From NCBI RefSeq assembly GCF_047778045.1, contig NZ_CP180545.1:868001-932000 (forward strand): 64,000 bases of DNA, written 5' to 3'. Origin of the DNA: Neptuniibacter sp047778045 (GTDB taxonomy: Bacteria > Pseudomonadota > Gammaproteobacteria > Pseudomonadales > Balneatricaceae). A model generated the notes under the pieces. That model ran no database searches. It was not told the DNA's origin and worked only from the letters and a program-made list of their open reading frames with translations. Positions 34,577 to 42,357 of this stretch are shown one piece after another. Every line of letters starts with the position of its first letter. Position 1 is the first letter of the stretch. The position numbers and the translations under genes are program-made.

Positions 34577-35974
34577 GTGAAGCTTAAAGTTCTTGTTGCT
34601 AGTGTTGCTATGGTTACTGCACTAGGTGCTAATGCGGCTCAAAATTACGACAATTTCCCTGTAACTCTAAAAGGTTACAAAGGTGATGCTACAAATTCTG
34701 TTGCGTACACGGGGCAGGCTGCACGTCAGGTTCTTCACACTTCTTTGAAAACGTTAGCAGGCCAAGGTAACGGTCAGCCAAACGCTGAATTAAAGGCAAA
34801 AATGCTTGCTTACTACGAAGGTAAAGACGCAGGTCGTGAGATTCTTTCTCCGGCAACTAAAGGCGGCTTCGTTGTAGCAGAGACTACTGTAGACGAGATC
34901 TCTAAAGGTAAGAATCTATCTGGTAAAACCTTCAAAGGTGCTGTGCCAGGTTGGCCTGGTAATATGACTGGCCCTGAAGTAATTACTTTCATGATCGAGA
35001 AAGCAGCAGCTTCTGATAAAGGTTACGACCCATTAACAGGTTATGACTACCGTCAGCTTATCTCTAAGTTCGCAATGGGCGCTGTTTTCTACAACCAAGC
35101 AGTAGATAACTACCTAGATGAAAAGCTAGATGCTGATAAAAAGCCAAACAACAAGCCTTACAAAGAAGGTAAGCACTACACGGGTAAAGAGCACGCTTGG
35201 GATGAAGGCTTCGGTTACTTCGGTGCACCAGCGAACACGCTTAACCTAACTGCTGAAGATGTATACAACATCGCTAAGCAGAAAGAAGGTGCGCTTGCTA
35301 AAGCTGACTTCAACAAAGACGGTAAAGTATCTCTTTACAATGAGATGACTTACGCTCACGCATATTACGCAGCAGGCTTTGATAAAGGCGGTAAAACAAC
35401 TTACCTGCACAATATCATGCAAGCTTTCGTTGATGGTCGTCAGTTGATCACAGATGCTAAGGGTGAAGCACTAACTGATAAACAGCGTACAGAGCTTAAA
35501 GCTCACGCAGCGACTATCGCTGATAACTGGGAAATGGTTATCGCAGAAGCTGTTTTCAAATACGCAGGTTCTACTTACAAAGACCTTAAAGAGATCAATA
35601 AGCTAGTTGAAACTAACGGTGACGTTGCTCCTGCATTCCGTGCATACGCTAAACATTGGGGTGAGTTGAAAGGCTTCGCACTAGCGCTTCAAACAGGTAA
35701 AAATAACCTAGGTGAAACAGCTGTAAAACTTAACCGTTTGATTGGTTTCAGCCCTGTATTGTTAGGTAACACTCAAGTTATTGGTCTAGATGACAAAGGT
35801 AACTACATCCAAGCGTCTTCTGGCGACATGAAGCAGTACATGCTACACATGCTTAAAGTTCAGCAGTTGATGGTTGATCAGTTTGGCGTTAAAGCGCGTA
35901 ACAAAGATGTTCTAGGTGACATGGGCGCTCTAGCTGACAAACTAGGTTCTGGCGGTTACGTAGAAAACGACTAA
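34577..35974 (+). CDS. Secreted DUF4856/imelysin-like protein, putative iron-regulated
   Basis: From GTG 34577, with AAGGGGG as ribosome binding site, the protein has 465 residues; ATG 34562 is an alternative. A clean signal peptide, MKLKVLVASVAMVTALGANA, precedes AQNYDNFP, so it is exported. The mature part is largely helical, with GKEHAWDEGFGYFGAPA and FAMGAVFYNQAVDNYL, segments I associate with the DUF4856 family and, more distantly, imelysin-like proteins. An EF-hand-like loop DFNKDGKVSLYNE occurs near residue 250, with the acidic residue one position late. Codon use is strongly biased (TAC, AAC, GGT, CTA), suggesting very high expression. Fur-like boxes lie upstream. A role in iron capture is inference. 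Confidence 0.7.
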   Translation: MKLKVLVASVAMVTALGANAAQNYDNFPVTLKGYKGDATNSVAYTGQAARQVLHTSLKTLAGQGNGQPNAELKAKMLAYYEGKDAGREILSPATKGGFVVAETTVDEISKGKNLSGKTFKGAVPGWPGNMTGPEVITFMIEKAAASDKGYDPLTGYDYRQLISKFAMGAVFYNQAVDNYLDEKLDADKKPNNKPYKEGKHYTGKEHAWDEGFGYFGAPANTLNLTAEDVYNIAKQKEGALAKADFNKDGKVSLYNEMTYAHAYYAAGFDKGGKTTYLHNIMQAFVDGRQLITDAKGEALTDKQRTELKAHAATIADNWEMVIAEAVFKYAGSTYKDLKEINKLVETNGDVAPAFRAYAKHWGELKGFALALQTGKNNLGETAVKLNRLIGFSPVLLGNTQVIGLDDKGNYIQASSGDMKQYMLHMLKVQQLMVDQFGVKARNKDVLGDMGALADKLGSGGYVEND

Positions 35975-35997
35975 TTCGCTACAGAGCAATTGATAAA

Positions 35998-36028
35998 AGC
36001 CAGCCTTGCTAACAGGGCTGGCTTTTTT
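35998..36028 (+). terminator. Terminator between the DUF4856-like gene and the hydroxylase gene
   Basis: AGCCAGCC (35998-36005) and GGCTGGCT (36016-36023) form a perfect 8 bp stem with a 10 nt loop, followed by six Ts. Only 15 bp remain before the next start codon. Confidence 0.9.
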
Positions 36029-36043
36029 GTATTTGAGGGGACT

Positions 36044-37018
36044 ATGCTCGAGATCTTTTCTGAATTCTATAATTCAGTACTCGTGGATTTTACCGATAGT
36101 AAAAAACGCGTGTATTGGGGTTATTTGTTAGCAGCTCTCGTTATTGCTGCCGTTTGGTTGGTTCAAACTAAACGAGTCTCTGTCGGGAAAGCCATTTCGG
36201 TTATCTTTAGCGCCAAGGTTTGGTGGTCCCAATCAGCGAAAGCTGATTATCTTATTTTTCTGATCAACAAGTTCTCTTTTTTATTTATAGCGCCGTTGCT
36301 ACTGACGCACATTACAGTGTCTCAATGGCTCTTTTTTAAGTGTTATGAATGGTGGGGTTATCAATCTGTTGGTAATGACTGGCCACTATGGACGATAACG
36401 GCACTATTTACATTCAGTTACTTTATCCTGAATGACTTCTCCCGTTTTTTTGTTCACAAACTTCTGCATGAAGTACCGTTTTTGTGGGAGTTTCATAAAG
36501 TCCATCACTCCGCACGGGTCTTAACACCCATCACTGTGTTTCGTACCCATCCGGTTGAAGGAATACTGTTTTCGTTTCGATCGATATTTGTTCAAGGGGT
36601 TTTAATCGCAGTCTTTAACTTTCTGTTCGGTGATCGCGTGGACATATATATGTTTTACGGCGTGGTCGTTACGACCTTTTTGTTTAATGTGTTGGGGGCT
36701 AATTTACGTCATTCTCAGATAGCGATCGGTTATTGGAATGGAGTGGAGCGATGGTTGATCTCACCGGCGCAACATCAGATCCATCATTCAACCTTGCCTA
36801 AGCATTTTGATAAAAACTATGGGGTTATCTTGGCTGTTTGGGATCGCTGGACAGGTACTTTGGTTCATTCTGAACGAGATCAGGAACTGGAGTTTGGTAT
36901 TTCCAGAAAAGTTGAGGCGAATGAGCAAAATGTTCTCTATCTTTATTTTCAGCCGTTTAAATCAATAGTTAGCCGCTTAATGCAGATATCAAAGCCAAAA
37001 GTAGCAAATGATAATTGA
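36044..37018 (+). CDS. Sterol desaturase / fatty acid hydroxylase superfamily membrane protein
   Basis: Probable membrane di-iron oxygenase. The ATG at 36044, with GAGGGG upstream, gives 324 residues. At least four hydrophobic spans (LLAALVIAAVWLV near the start, then FLFIAPLLLTHIT and others). The histidine clusters of the superfamily are present: FVHKLLHEVPFLWEFHKVHHS in the middle (HxxxH and HxxHH), RTHPVEG, LRHSQ, and AQHQIHHST near the C-terminus. The substrate cannot be told from sequence. The gene lies between a possibly Fur-controlled secreted protein and an iron transporter, fitting an iron-dependent enzyme. With a terminator just 15 bp upstream it probably depends on read-through. 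Confidence 0.85.
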   Translation: MLEIFSEFYNSVLVDFTDSKKRVYWGYLLAALVIAAVWLVQTKRVSVGKAISVIFSAKVWWSQSAKADYLIFLINKFSFLFIAPLLLTHITVSQWLFFKCYEWWGYQSVGNDWPLWTITALFTFSYFILNDFSRFFVHKLLHEVPFLWEFHKVHHSARVLTPITVFRTHPVEGILFSFRSIFVQGVLIAVFNFLFGDRVDIYMFYGVVVTTFLFNVLGANLRHSQIAIGYWNGVERWLISPAQHQIHHSTLPKHFDKNYGVILAVWDRWTGTLVHSERDQELEFGISRKVEANEQNVLYLYFQPFKSIVSRLMQISKPKVANDN

Positions 37019-37033
37019 ATAGATATATATCAA

Positions 37034-37048
37034 TGATAACGGTTATCG
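37034..37048 (+). promoter_or_regulatory. Fur-box-like palindrome before fbpA
   Basis: GATAACGGTTATC (37035-37047) is a perfect inverted repeat of GATAAC around a central G, and TGATAACGGTTATCG matches the 7-1-7 Fur consensus at 11 of 14 informative positions. It lies 61 bp before the start of a ferric iron binding protein gene, where Fur control is expected. TATGAT at 37051-37056 is a possible -10. Confidence 0.68.
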
Positions 37049-37108
37049 TTTATGATTCTATTCTTACTTTAAGACACGTTTTGTATTGTTGAGTGTTGAG
37101 GTTTTTTA

Positions 37109-38161
37109 ATGAAGATAAATGCTTTAGCTAAGATTGTTTCCTCTGTAGGTGCTGTTGCTGCCGTCACTGTATCCGCTTTATTGCCTACATCTGCTTTTGC
37201 TCAAGAAGCCGGTGTTGTAAATGTTTATTCGGCTCGTAAAGAAGCCTTGATTAAACCGCTTCTAGATCGATTTACAGATGAAACTGGCATTAGTGTAAAC
37301 CTTGTAACAGGTAAGGCTGATGCGCTGTTAAAGCGCCTTGAGGTAGAAGGTAAAGCAAGCCCTGCTGATCTGTTTGTTACTGTCGATGCCGGGCGTTTGC
37401 ATCGCGCTAAAAGTGCTGGTGTTCTTCAGGTATCTGGAAGCGATACTCTAAATAAAGTTATCCCGCAAAGCCTTAAAGACGCTGACGGCTATTGGTATGG
37501 CATGTCGCAGCGTGCAAGAACGATCTTTTACGTAAAAGGTAAAGTTGATCCTTCTGAGTTGTCCACTTATGAAGATCTAGCTGATCCAAAATGGAAAGGA
37601 CGTATCTGTGTTCGCTCTTCCAGCAATATTTACAACCAATCCCTAGTTGCTTCTATGATCGATGCTATCGGCGTAGAGAAAACAGAAGCTTGGGCTAAAG
37701 GTCTAGTTAAAAACTTTGCTAAGCCGCCTTCAGGTGGTGATACAGATCAGCTTAAAGCTGCAGCAGCAGGCGTATGTGATATCGCCTTAGCAAATACTTA
37801 CTATTTTGGTCGTTTGCTAAATAGCGAAAATGCTGAGAAAAAAGCAGTGGGTGCTAAATTGGCTGCATTTTGGCCAAACCAAGCTGACCGTGGTGTTCAT
37901 ATGAACGTGAGTGGTGCTGGTGTGACTAAGCATGCTCGTAACATTGAGAATGCAGTGAAGCTAATGGAGTTTATGGCTTCTGATCAGTCTCAAGCTTGGT
38001 ATGCAGAAGTGAATAACGAATATCCTGTAGTAACGACTGCTAAGGTTTCTGATACGTTGGCTGGGTTGGGTGCGTTTACTGCTGACGATATTGTGTTGAG
38101 CAAGCTGGGTGAAAATAACCGTAGCGCAGTTGAATTAATGGATCGCGCTGGTTGGAAGTGA
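37109..38161 (+). CDS. fbpA: Ferric iron ABC transporter, periplasmic binding protein
   Basis: Binds Fe(III) in the periplasm and delivers it to the FbpB permease. 350 residues with a signal peptide ending at TSAFAQEAG (about residue 32). Mature protein begins VVNVYSARKEALIKPLLDRF and shows the ferric-binding-protein pattern (TGKADALLKRLEVEGKASPAD, DLFVTVDAGRLHRAKS, WYGMSQRARTIFY) with a Tyr pair, ALANTYYFG, near 230 matching the iron-ligating tyrosines of the FutA/FbpA family. First gene of fbpABC. A Fur-like site lies upstream and a terminator-like hairpin separates it from fbpB. Confidence 0.92.
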   Translation: MKINALAKIVSSVGAVAAVTVSALLPTSAFAQEAGVVNVYSARKEALIKPLLDRFTDETGISVNLVTGKADALLKRLEVEGKASPADLFVTVDAGRLHRAKSAGVLQVSGSDTLNKVIPQSLKDADGYWYGMSQRARTIFYVKGKVDPSELSTYEDLADPKWKGRICVRSSSNIYNQSLVASMIDAIGVEKTEAWAKGLVKNFAKPPSGGDTDQLKAAAAGVCDIALANTYYFGRLLNSENAEKKAVGAKLAAFWPNQADRGVHMNVSGAGVTKHARNIENAVKLMEFMASDQSQAWYAEVNNEYPVVTTAKVSDTLAGLGAFTADDIVLSKLGENNRSAVELMDRAGWK

Positions 38162-38216
38162 TCCATTTTTACTATCAAGTAATTGTTTATTAAGTGATAG
38201 AATAGCTTGACCTAAG

Positions 38217-38265
38217 CGCCTGTAGAGAAGTCTTACAGGCGTTTTCTGTTTTTTCAGAGCCTGTA
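38217..38265 (+). promoter_or_regulatory. Intercistronic attenuator-like element between fbpA and fbpB
   Basis: CGCCTGTA (38217-38224) pairs with TACAGGCG (38234-38241), followed by TTTTCTGTTTTTT, which is a terminator-like structure. GCCTGTA occurs again at 38259-38265, so TACAGGC could pair with either copy. The second pairing would remove the terminator and place a helix next to the fbpB start at 38272. The minimum role is to lower fbpBC expression relative to fbpA. Confidence 0.6.
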
Positions 38266-38271
38266 AAAATA

Positions 38272-39921
38272 ATGCCTGCAGTTAAAATCAAACAATTTGG
38301 ACAAAATTGGCTTGCGACGAGTTCTTTCGTCGTGACCTTTCTGTTGTTGCTGCCGATTGCTGTAATCGTTGGATTTGTTTTTAACGGCTCTGCGGATGTT
38401 TTTTCTCACCTATACAATACCGTCCTCGCTGATTACGTCAGTAACTCATTGCTATTGATGCTTGGAGTCGCGTTTGGTGTTCTTCTTTTAGGTATCCCAA
38501 CGGCTTGGCTCACAAGCGTTTGTGAATTCCCTGGGCGCAAGTTGTTTGCTTGGGCTTTACTGCTGCCTTTAGCTGTCCCTGCTTATATCATTGCTTACAC
38601 TTATACTGGATTGCTTGATTACGCAGGTCCCGTGCAAACCTTAATAAGAGATGTTACCGGGTTAGGTTACGGCGAGTATTGGTTTTTCGAAGTTCGCTCT
38701 TTAAGTGGAGCGATCGTGATGCTGGCTCTAGTATTGTATCCGTATGTCTATCTTTTAAGTCGAGCTGCCTTTCTTGAACAGTCCGCTAGTACTTTAGAAG
38801 TCAGCAGAACTCTAGGTTATAACCAGTGGCAAGGCTTGTTTAAATTAGCTTTGCCTTTGGCGCGTCCTGCAATCATAGCTGGCTTAACTTTGGCGTTGAT
38901 GGAGACATTGGCGGATTATGGCACCGTGCAGTATTTCGGCGTTAGTACCTTTACTACGGGTATTTTTCGTACCTTTTATGGTTTTGGTGACTCCGCTGCT
39001 GCGGCTCAGTTAGCAGCTTTCTTACTTGGATTTGTAGCACTGTTAGTGTTGGTGGAAAAATACTCTCGCCGTAAAGCGCGGTATCACTCTTCAGCAGAAT
39101 ATAAAGCTAAGGCAAAGTTAATCGAGCTGAAAGGCGGCAAGGCATTTTTTGCTTTTATCGTTTGTTTATTTCCAGTTCTATTTGGTTTTCTGATTCCAGC
39201 AGGCTTGCTTGGATATTGGAGCTTTACACAGGCGGATCTGTCTGATGGTGATTTTGTCGAGTTAGCTTGGAACTCTTTCTATTTGGCATTTTTGGCTGCC
39301 TTAATTGCGGTAGGTTTTGCGCTTTTACTTGCTTATGCAGGCCGCCTAACGCCAAGTAAAAGTGTGCGCTTCTCTATTGCGACCGCAGGGATGGGCTATG
39401 CTCTACCTGGAACGATCATCGCTATAGGGGTGATTATCCCATTTGCATGGATGGACCATCAACTTATCGCTGCTGCCAAAAATTGGTTCGACATTGACTT
39501 AGGGCTGATCCTGTCAGGTACGATTATCGCACTATTGTTTGCTTATACCGTTCGTTTCTTAGCAGTATCGCTTGGCGCGATTCAGAGTGGTTTAGGTAAG
39601 ATAAAACCAAGTCTAGATGGTGCGGCGCGCACTTTAGGCTGTACGCCGTTACAAGTATTAAAACAAGTACATGTGCCGTTGATGCGTAGTTCGGTGTTAA
39701 CCGCACTTCTTATTGTCTTTGTCGATGTTTTAAAAGAGCTACCAGCGACTCTTATATTAAGGCCTTTTAACTTCAACACGTTAGCTGTTAGAGCGTTTGA
39801 GTTAGCGTCAGATGAAAGATTGATTGATGCGGCGCCAGCGTCATTATTGATAGTTGCGGTAGGTCTATTACCGGTGATTTTACTAAGCCGCTCAATATCT
39901 AAAGGGCGTGCAGGAAACTAA
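38272..39921 (+). CDS. fbpB: Ferric iron ABC transporter, permease
   Basis: Inner membrane channel of the iron transporter. 549 residues and about twelve membrane spans, the fused two-domain form typical of FbpB. Each half carries an ABC permease EAA-type loop: EVSRTLGYNQWQGLFKLALP in the first (about 175-195) and DGAARTLGCTPLQVLKQVHVP in the second (about 445-465). Preceded by a weak ribosome binding site and the attenuator-like element; fbpC begins 3 bp after its stop. Confidence 0.94.
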   Translation: MPAVKIKQFGQNWLATSSFVVTFLLLLPIAVIVGFVFNGSADVFSHLYNTVLADYVSNSLLLMLGVAFGVLLLGIPTAWLTSVCEFPGRKLFAWALLLPLAVPAYIIAYTYTGLLDYAGPVQTLIRDVTGLGYGEYWFFEVRSLSGAIVMLALVLYPYVYLLSRAAFLEQSASTLEVSRTLGYNQWQGLFKLALPLARPAIIAGLTLALMETLADYGTVQYFGVSTFTTGIFRTFYGFGDSAAAAQLAAFLLGFVALLVLVEKYSRRKARYHSSAEYKAKAKLIELKGGKAFFAFIVCLFPVLFGFLIPAGLLGYWSFTQADLSDGDFVELAWNSFYLAFLAALIAVGFALLLAYAGRLTPSKSVRFSIATAGMGYALPGTIIAIGVIIPFAWMDHQLIAAAKNWFDIDLGLILSGTIIALLFAYTVRFLAVSLGAIQSGLGKIKPSLDGAARTLGCTPLQVLKQVHVPLMRSSVLTALLIVFVDVLKELPATLILRPFNFNTLAVRAFELASDERLIDAAPASLLIVAVGLLPVILLSRSISKGRAGN

Positions 39922-39924
39922 GTT

Positions 39925-41037
39925 ATGAGCCAAGCAAAACACCTTTTAATTGATGATGTGACCTTAGCCTATGGTGATGTTGAGGTTGTGCATAATGTTT
40001 CTTTGGGATTAGAAAAGGGTGAAATTGGTTGTCTCTTGGGACCTAGTGGCTGTGGTAAATCTACACTGCTAAGATCGATTGCAGGATTTGAGCCGGTTAA
40101 ATCTGGCGAGATTTCCATGTTGGGACAGCAGTTATCCACTTCGCAATTTTCCATGCCTACAGAGCAGCGTAATATAGGTATGGTTTTCCAAGATATCGCA
40201 TTGTTCCCGCATTTGAGTATCGCGGATAATATTGCGTTTGGAATCAAAAATTGGAGCAAAGCTGATAAGAATTCCCGTATTTCTGAGCTGCTTGAGCTTG
40301 TTGGTTTGCCTGGTGTAGAGGAACGTTACCCTCATTCATTATCGGGTGGTCAGCAACAACGGATCGCGCTTGCACGAGCGATGGCGCCAAAGCCAGATCT
40401 ACTGTTGTTGGATGAGCCGTTTTCTGGTTTGGATGCTAACCTACGTGAAACCCTAGTGCCTGAAATCCGAGATATCCTCAAGCAAGAAGAGATGAGTGCT
40501 ATTCTGGTAACACACGACCAGATGGAAGCCTTTGCAATGGCAGATAAAATTGCCGTAATGCAACAAGGTGTTATTCAACAGTGGGGCACGGCTTTTAATA
40601 TCTATCACGAACCGAAAACTCGCTTTGTAGCTGACTTTATCGGTTTGGGAGAATTTCTTAAGGCGCGTATTAAAGATGCTTATTCGGTTGAGACATCGTT
40701 AGGCGTTTTGGTCGGGGACGAAAAGTTAGTCTATGCGCCAGGGACTGAGGTTGAATTGTTAATCCGCCCGGATGATATCCAGCATGAAGAAGACAGTGAT
40801 ATAACTGGGCTCATAGTCAGTAAGTGGTTTAGAGGTTCACATTACCTTTACCAAGTCCAATTGGATAATGGCGAAATCGTACCTTGTATTACCGCGTGTC
40901 ATCATGACCATGATGTAGGTGAGCGTATCGGGTTAAAAATTGAATTTGACCACCTTGTTGTCCTGCCTATTTGCGACCCAGAATCGGGAATTTGTGAGAT
41001 ACAAGAGTCAGATGTTGTGCCCGCTGCGGGCGCTTGA
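39925..41037 (+). CDS. fbpC: Ferric iron ABC transporter, ATP-binding protein
   Basis: ATPase subunit that powers iron import. 370 residues. Walker A LLGPSGCGKSTLLRS near residue 40, Q-loop VFQDIALFPHL, signature LSGGQQQRIALARAMA, Walker B LLLLDEPFSGLD, switch His in LVTHDQMEAFA. The C-terminal third (about 245-355) is a TOBE-like regulatory domain (LLIRPDDIQHEED), as in FbpC. Last gene of the transporter; no strong terminator is visible after it. Confidence 0.95.
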   Translation: MSQAKHLLIDDVTLAYGDVEVVHNVSLGLEKGEIGCLLGPSGCGKSTLLRSIAGFEPVKSGEISMLGQQLSTSQFSMPTEQRNIGMVFQDIALFPHLSIADNIAFGIKNWSKADKNSRISELLELVGLPGVEERYPHSLSGGQQQRIALARAMAPKPDLLLLDEPFSGLDANLRETLVPEIRDILKQEEMSAILVTHDQMEAFAMADKIAVMQQGVIQQWGTAFNIYHEPKTRFVADFIGLGEFLKARIKDAYSVETSLGVLVGDEKLVYAPGTEVELLIRPDDIQHEEDSDITGLIVSKWFRGSHYLYQVQLDNGEIVPCITACHHDHDVGERIGLKIEFDHLVVLPICDPESGICEIQESDVVPAAGA

Positions 41038-41546
41038 ATACGCGTTTACCCTTAAACTTTCTGTTTAGGTCCATCAAAACCGTTAAGACTGTTAGCTGCT
41101 TTACTATGCTTACGGTTGTTGCGATGCAGTAAAAAACAGATGGCTTAATGGCTTTTCTTAACGATAAAGAAATTTACATCCTTAATCTGATCAATATTCT
41201 TAACTTACTGAAAAGCCAGTCTTTATGCCGGTTTCTTAATTTCTGTTGTTTTTTGTTCTATACATCTCTTTTGCCGTTATAGATTCAATCGCGAATATTA
41301 TTGTTGCATTGCGTCAGCTTCCTCGGATGTGCTGGTTTGTCACTTTTATTTCATAGTATTGGATTATCCTTATTACTCTTCAACCAAAGTCATATTATTA
41401 TCGTTGAAGAGATCGGATTATGATCGATATATAACCAACTTATGAAATACCTTTTTAAAGCCTCGAGCTGGTCGGTATTCTTAGTTTGGAAATGATGGAC
41501 CATAAATAATTACTACAAAGCACAAATGCGTATAAGGGGATGTAAC
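41038..41546. other. 509 bp intergenic region with an inverted repeat
   Basis: AT-rich and without a credible gene on either strand. CTCTTCAAC (41376-41384) and GTTGAAGAG (41403-41411) form a perfect 9 bp inverted repeat around an 18 bp spacer rich in A and T; it could be an operator or an RNA hairpin. TAAAC and GTTTA around 41055-41070 may form a weak hairpin after fbpC. The region must hold the promoter for the acetoacetyl-CoA reductase gene, but no sigma-70 site stands out. Confidence 0.4.
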
Positions 41547-42296
41547 ATGGGTCAGAAAATTGCCCTAGTAACAGGTGGAACAGGTGGCTTAGGAACATCT
41601 ATTTGCCGTGAATTGGTTGATGGTGGATTCCGAGTAGTTGCTGGTTACAACAGCGGTGGAGATCATTCAAAAGCTCAAGCGTGGCAAGCAGAGCAAAAAG
41701 CAGCAGGTTATGAAATCGATGTGGCTTACGGTGATGTGACTGATGCCGAGTCATGTGCACAATGTATTGCTACAGTTGAAGAGTTGACAGGCGGTACAGT
41801 TGATATTCTGATAAATAACGCAGGTATCACACGTGATGGTCAGTTTAAAAAAATGAGTTGGGAGCAGTGGGATGAGGTGTTAACTGCTAACCTTGATTCA
41901 ATGTTCCATATGACCCGTTTGGTTATTAACGGCATGATTGATAGCGGCTGGGGCCGTATCATCAATATCTCTTCCGTAAACGCTCAGAAAGGTCAGTTTG
42001 GTCAGTGTAACTACTCTGCAGCAAAAGCAGGTATTCATGGTTTCACTAAAGCCTTGGCGCAAGAGGTTGCACGTAAAGGTGTGACGGTAAATACAGTTTC
42101 GCCTGGTTATATTAAAACGGCCATGGTGGCGAAAATCGCTCAAGAGATCCAAGACCAGATTTGTGCTGGCATCCCTGTTGGTCGTTTTGGTACGCCTGAA
42201 GAGATTGGTCACATGTGTAATTTCTTGTGTGGCGAGCACTCTGGTTATATCACAGGTGCGGATATGTCGGTGAATGGCGGCTTGCACATGTCATAA
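41547..42296 (+). CDS. phbB: Acetoacetyl-CoA reductase (PhbB-type short-chain dehydrogenase)
   Basis: NADPH-dependent reduction of acetoacetyl-CoA to (R)-3-hydroxybutyryl-CoA, precursor of polyhydroxybutyrate. The ATG at 41547, with AAGGGGA 6 nt upstream, gives 249 residues. SDR motifs: VTGGTGGLGTSICREL cofactor loop, NNAGITRDGQFKKM, catalytic ISSVNAQKGQFGQ then NYSAAKAGIHGFTKAL (Ser, Tyr, Lys), and NTVSPGYIKTAMV. The last segments match PhbB better than FabG. No polymer synthase or thiolase gene is adjacent, so its partners must be elsewhere. Terminator directly downstream. Confidence 0.9.
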   Translation: MGQKIALVTGGTGGLGTSICRELVDGGFRVVAGYNSGGDHSKAQAWQAEQKAAGYEIDVAYGDVTDAESCAQCIATVEELTGGTVDILINNAGITRDGQFKKMSWEQWDEVLTANLDSMFHMTRLVINGMIDSGWGRIINISSVNAQKGQFGQCNYSAAKAGIHGFTKALAQEVARKGVTVNTVSPGYIKTAMVAKIAQEIQDQICAGIPVGRFGTPEEIGHMCNFLCGEHSGYITGADMSVNGGLHMS

Positions 42297-42315
42297 AGCT
42301 GAATAGCTTATATAT

Positions 42316-42344
42316 AAAAAAACCGCTTTTTAGCGGTTTTTTTT
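42316..42344. terminator. Bidirectional terminator between phbB and the DUF349 gene
   Basis: A-run, AACCGCT (42321-42327), loop TTTT, AGCGGTT (42332-42338) and an eight-base T-run. It serves both convergent genes. Confidence 0.93.
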
Positions 42345-42357
42345 GTTTCTAATCTTT

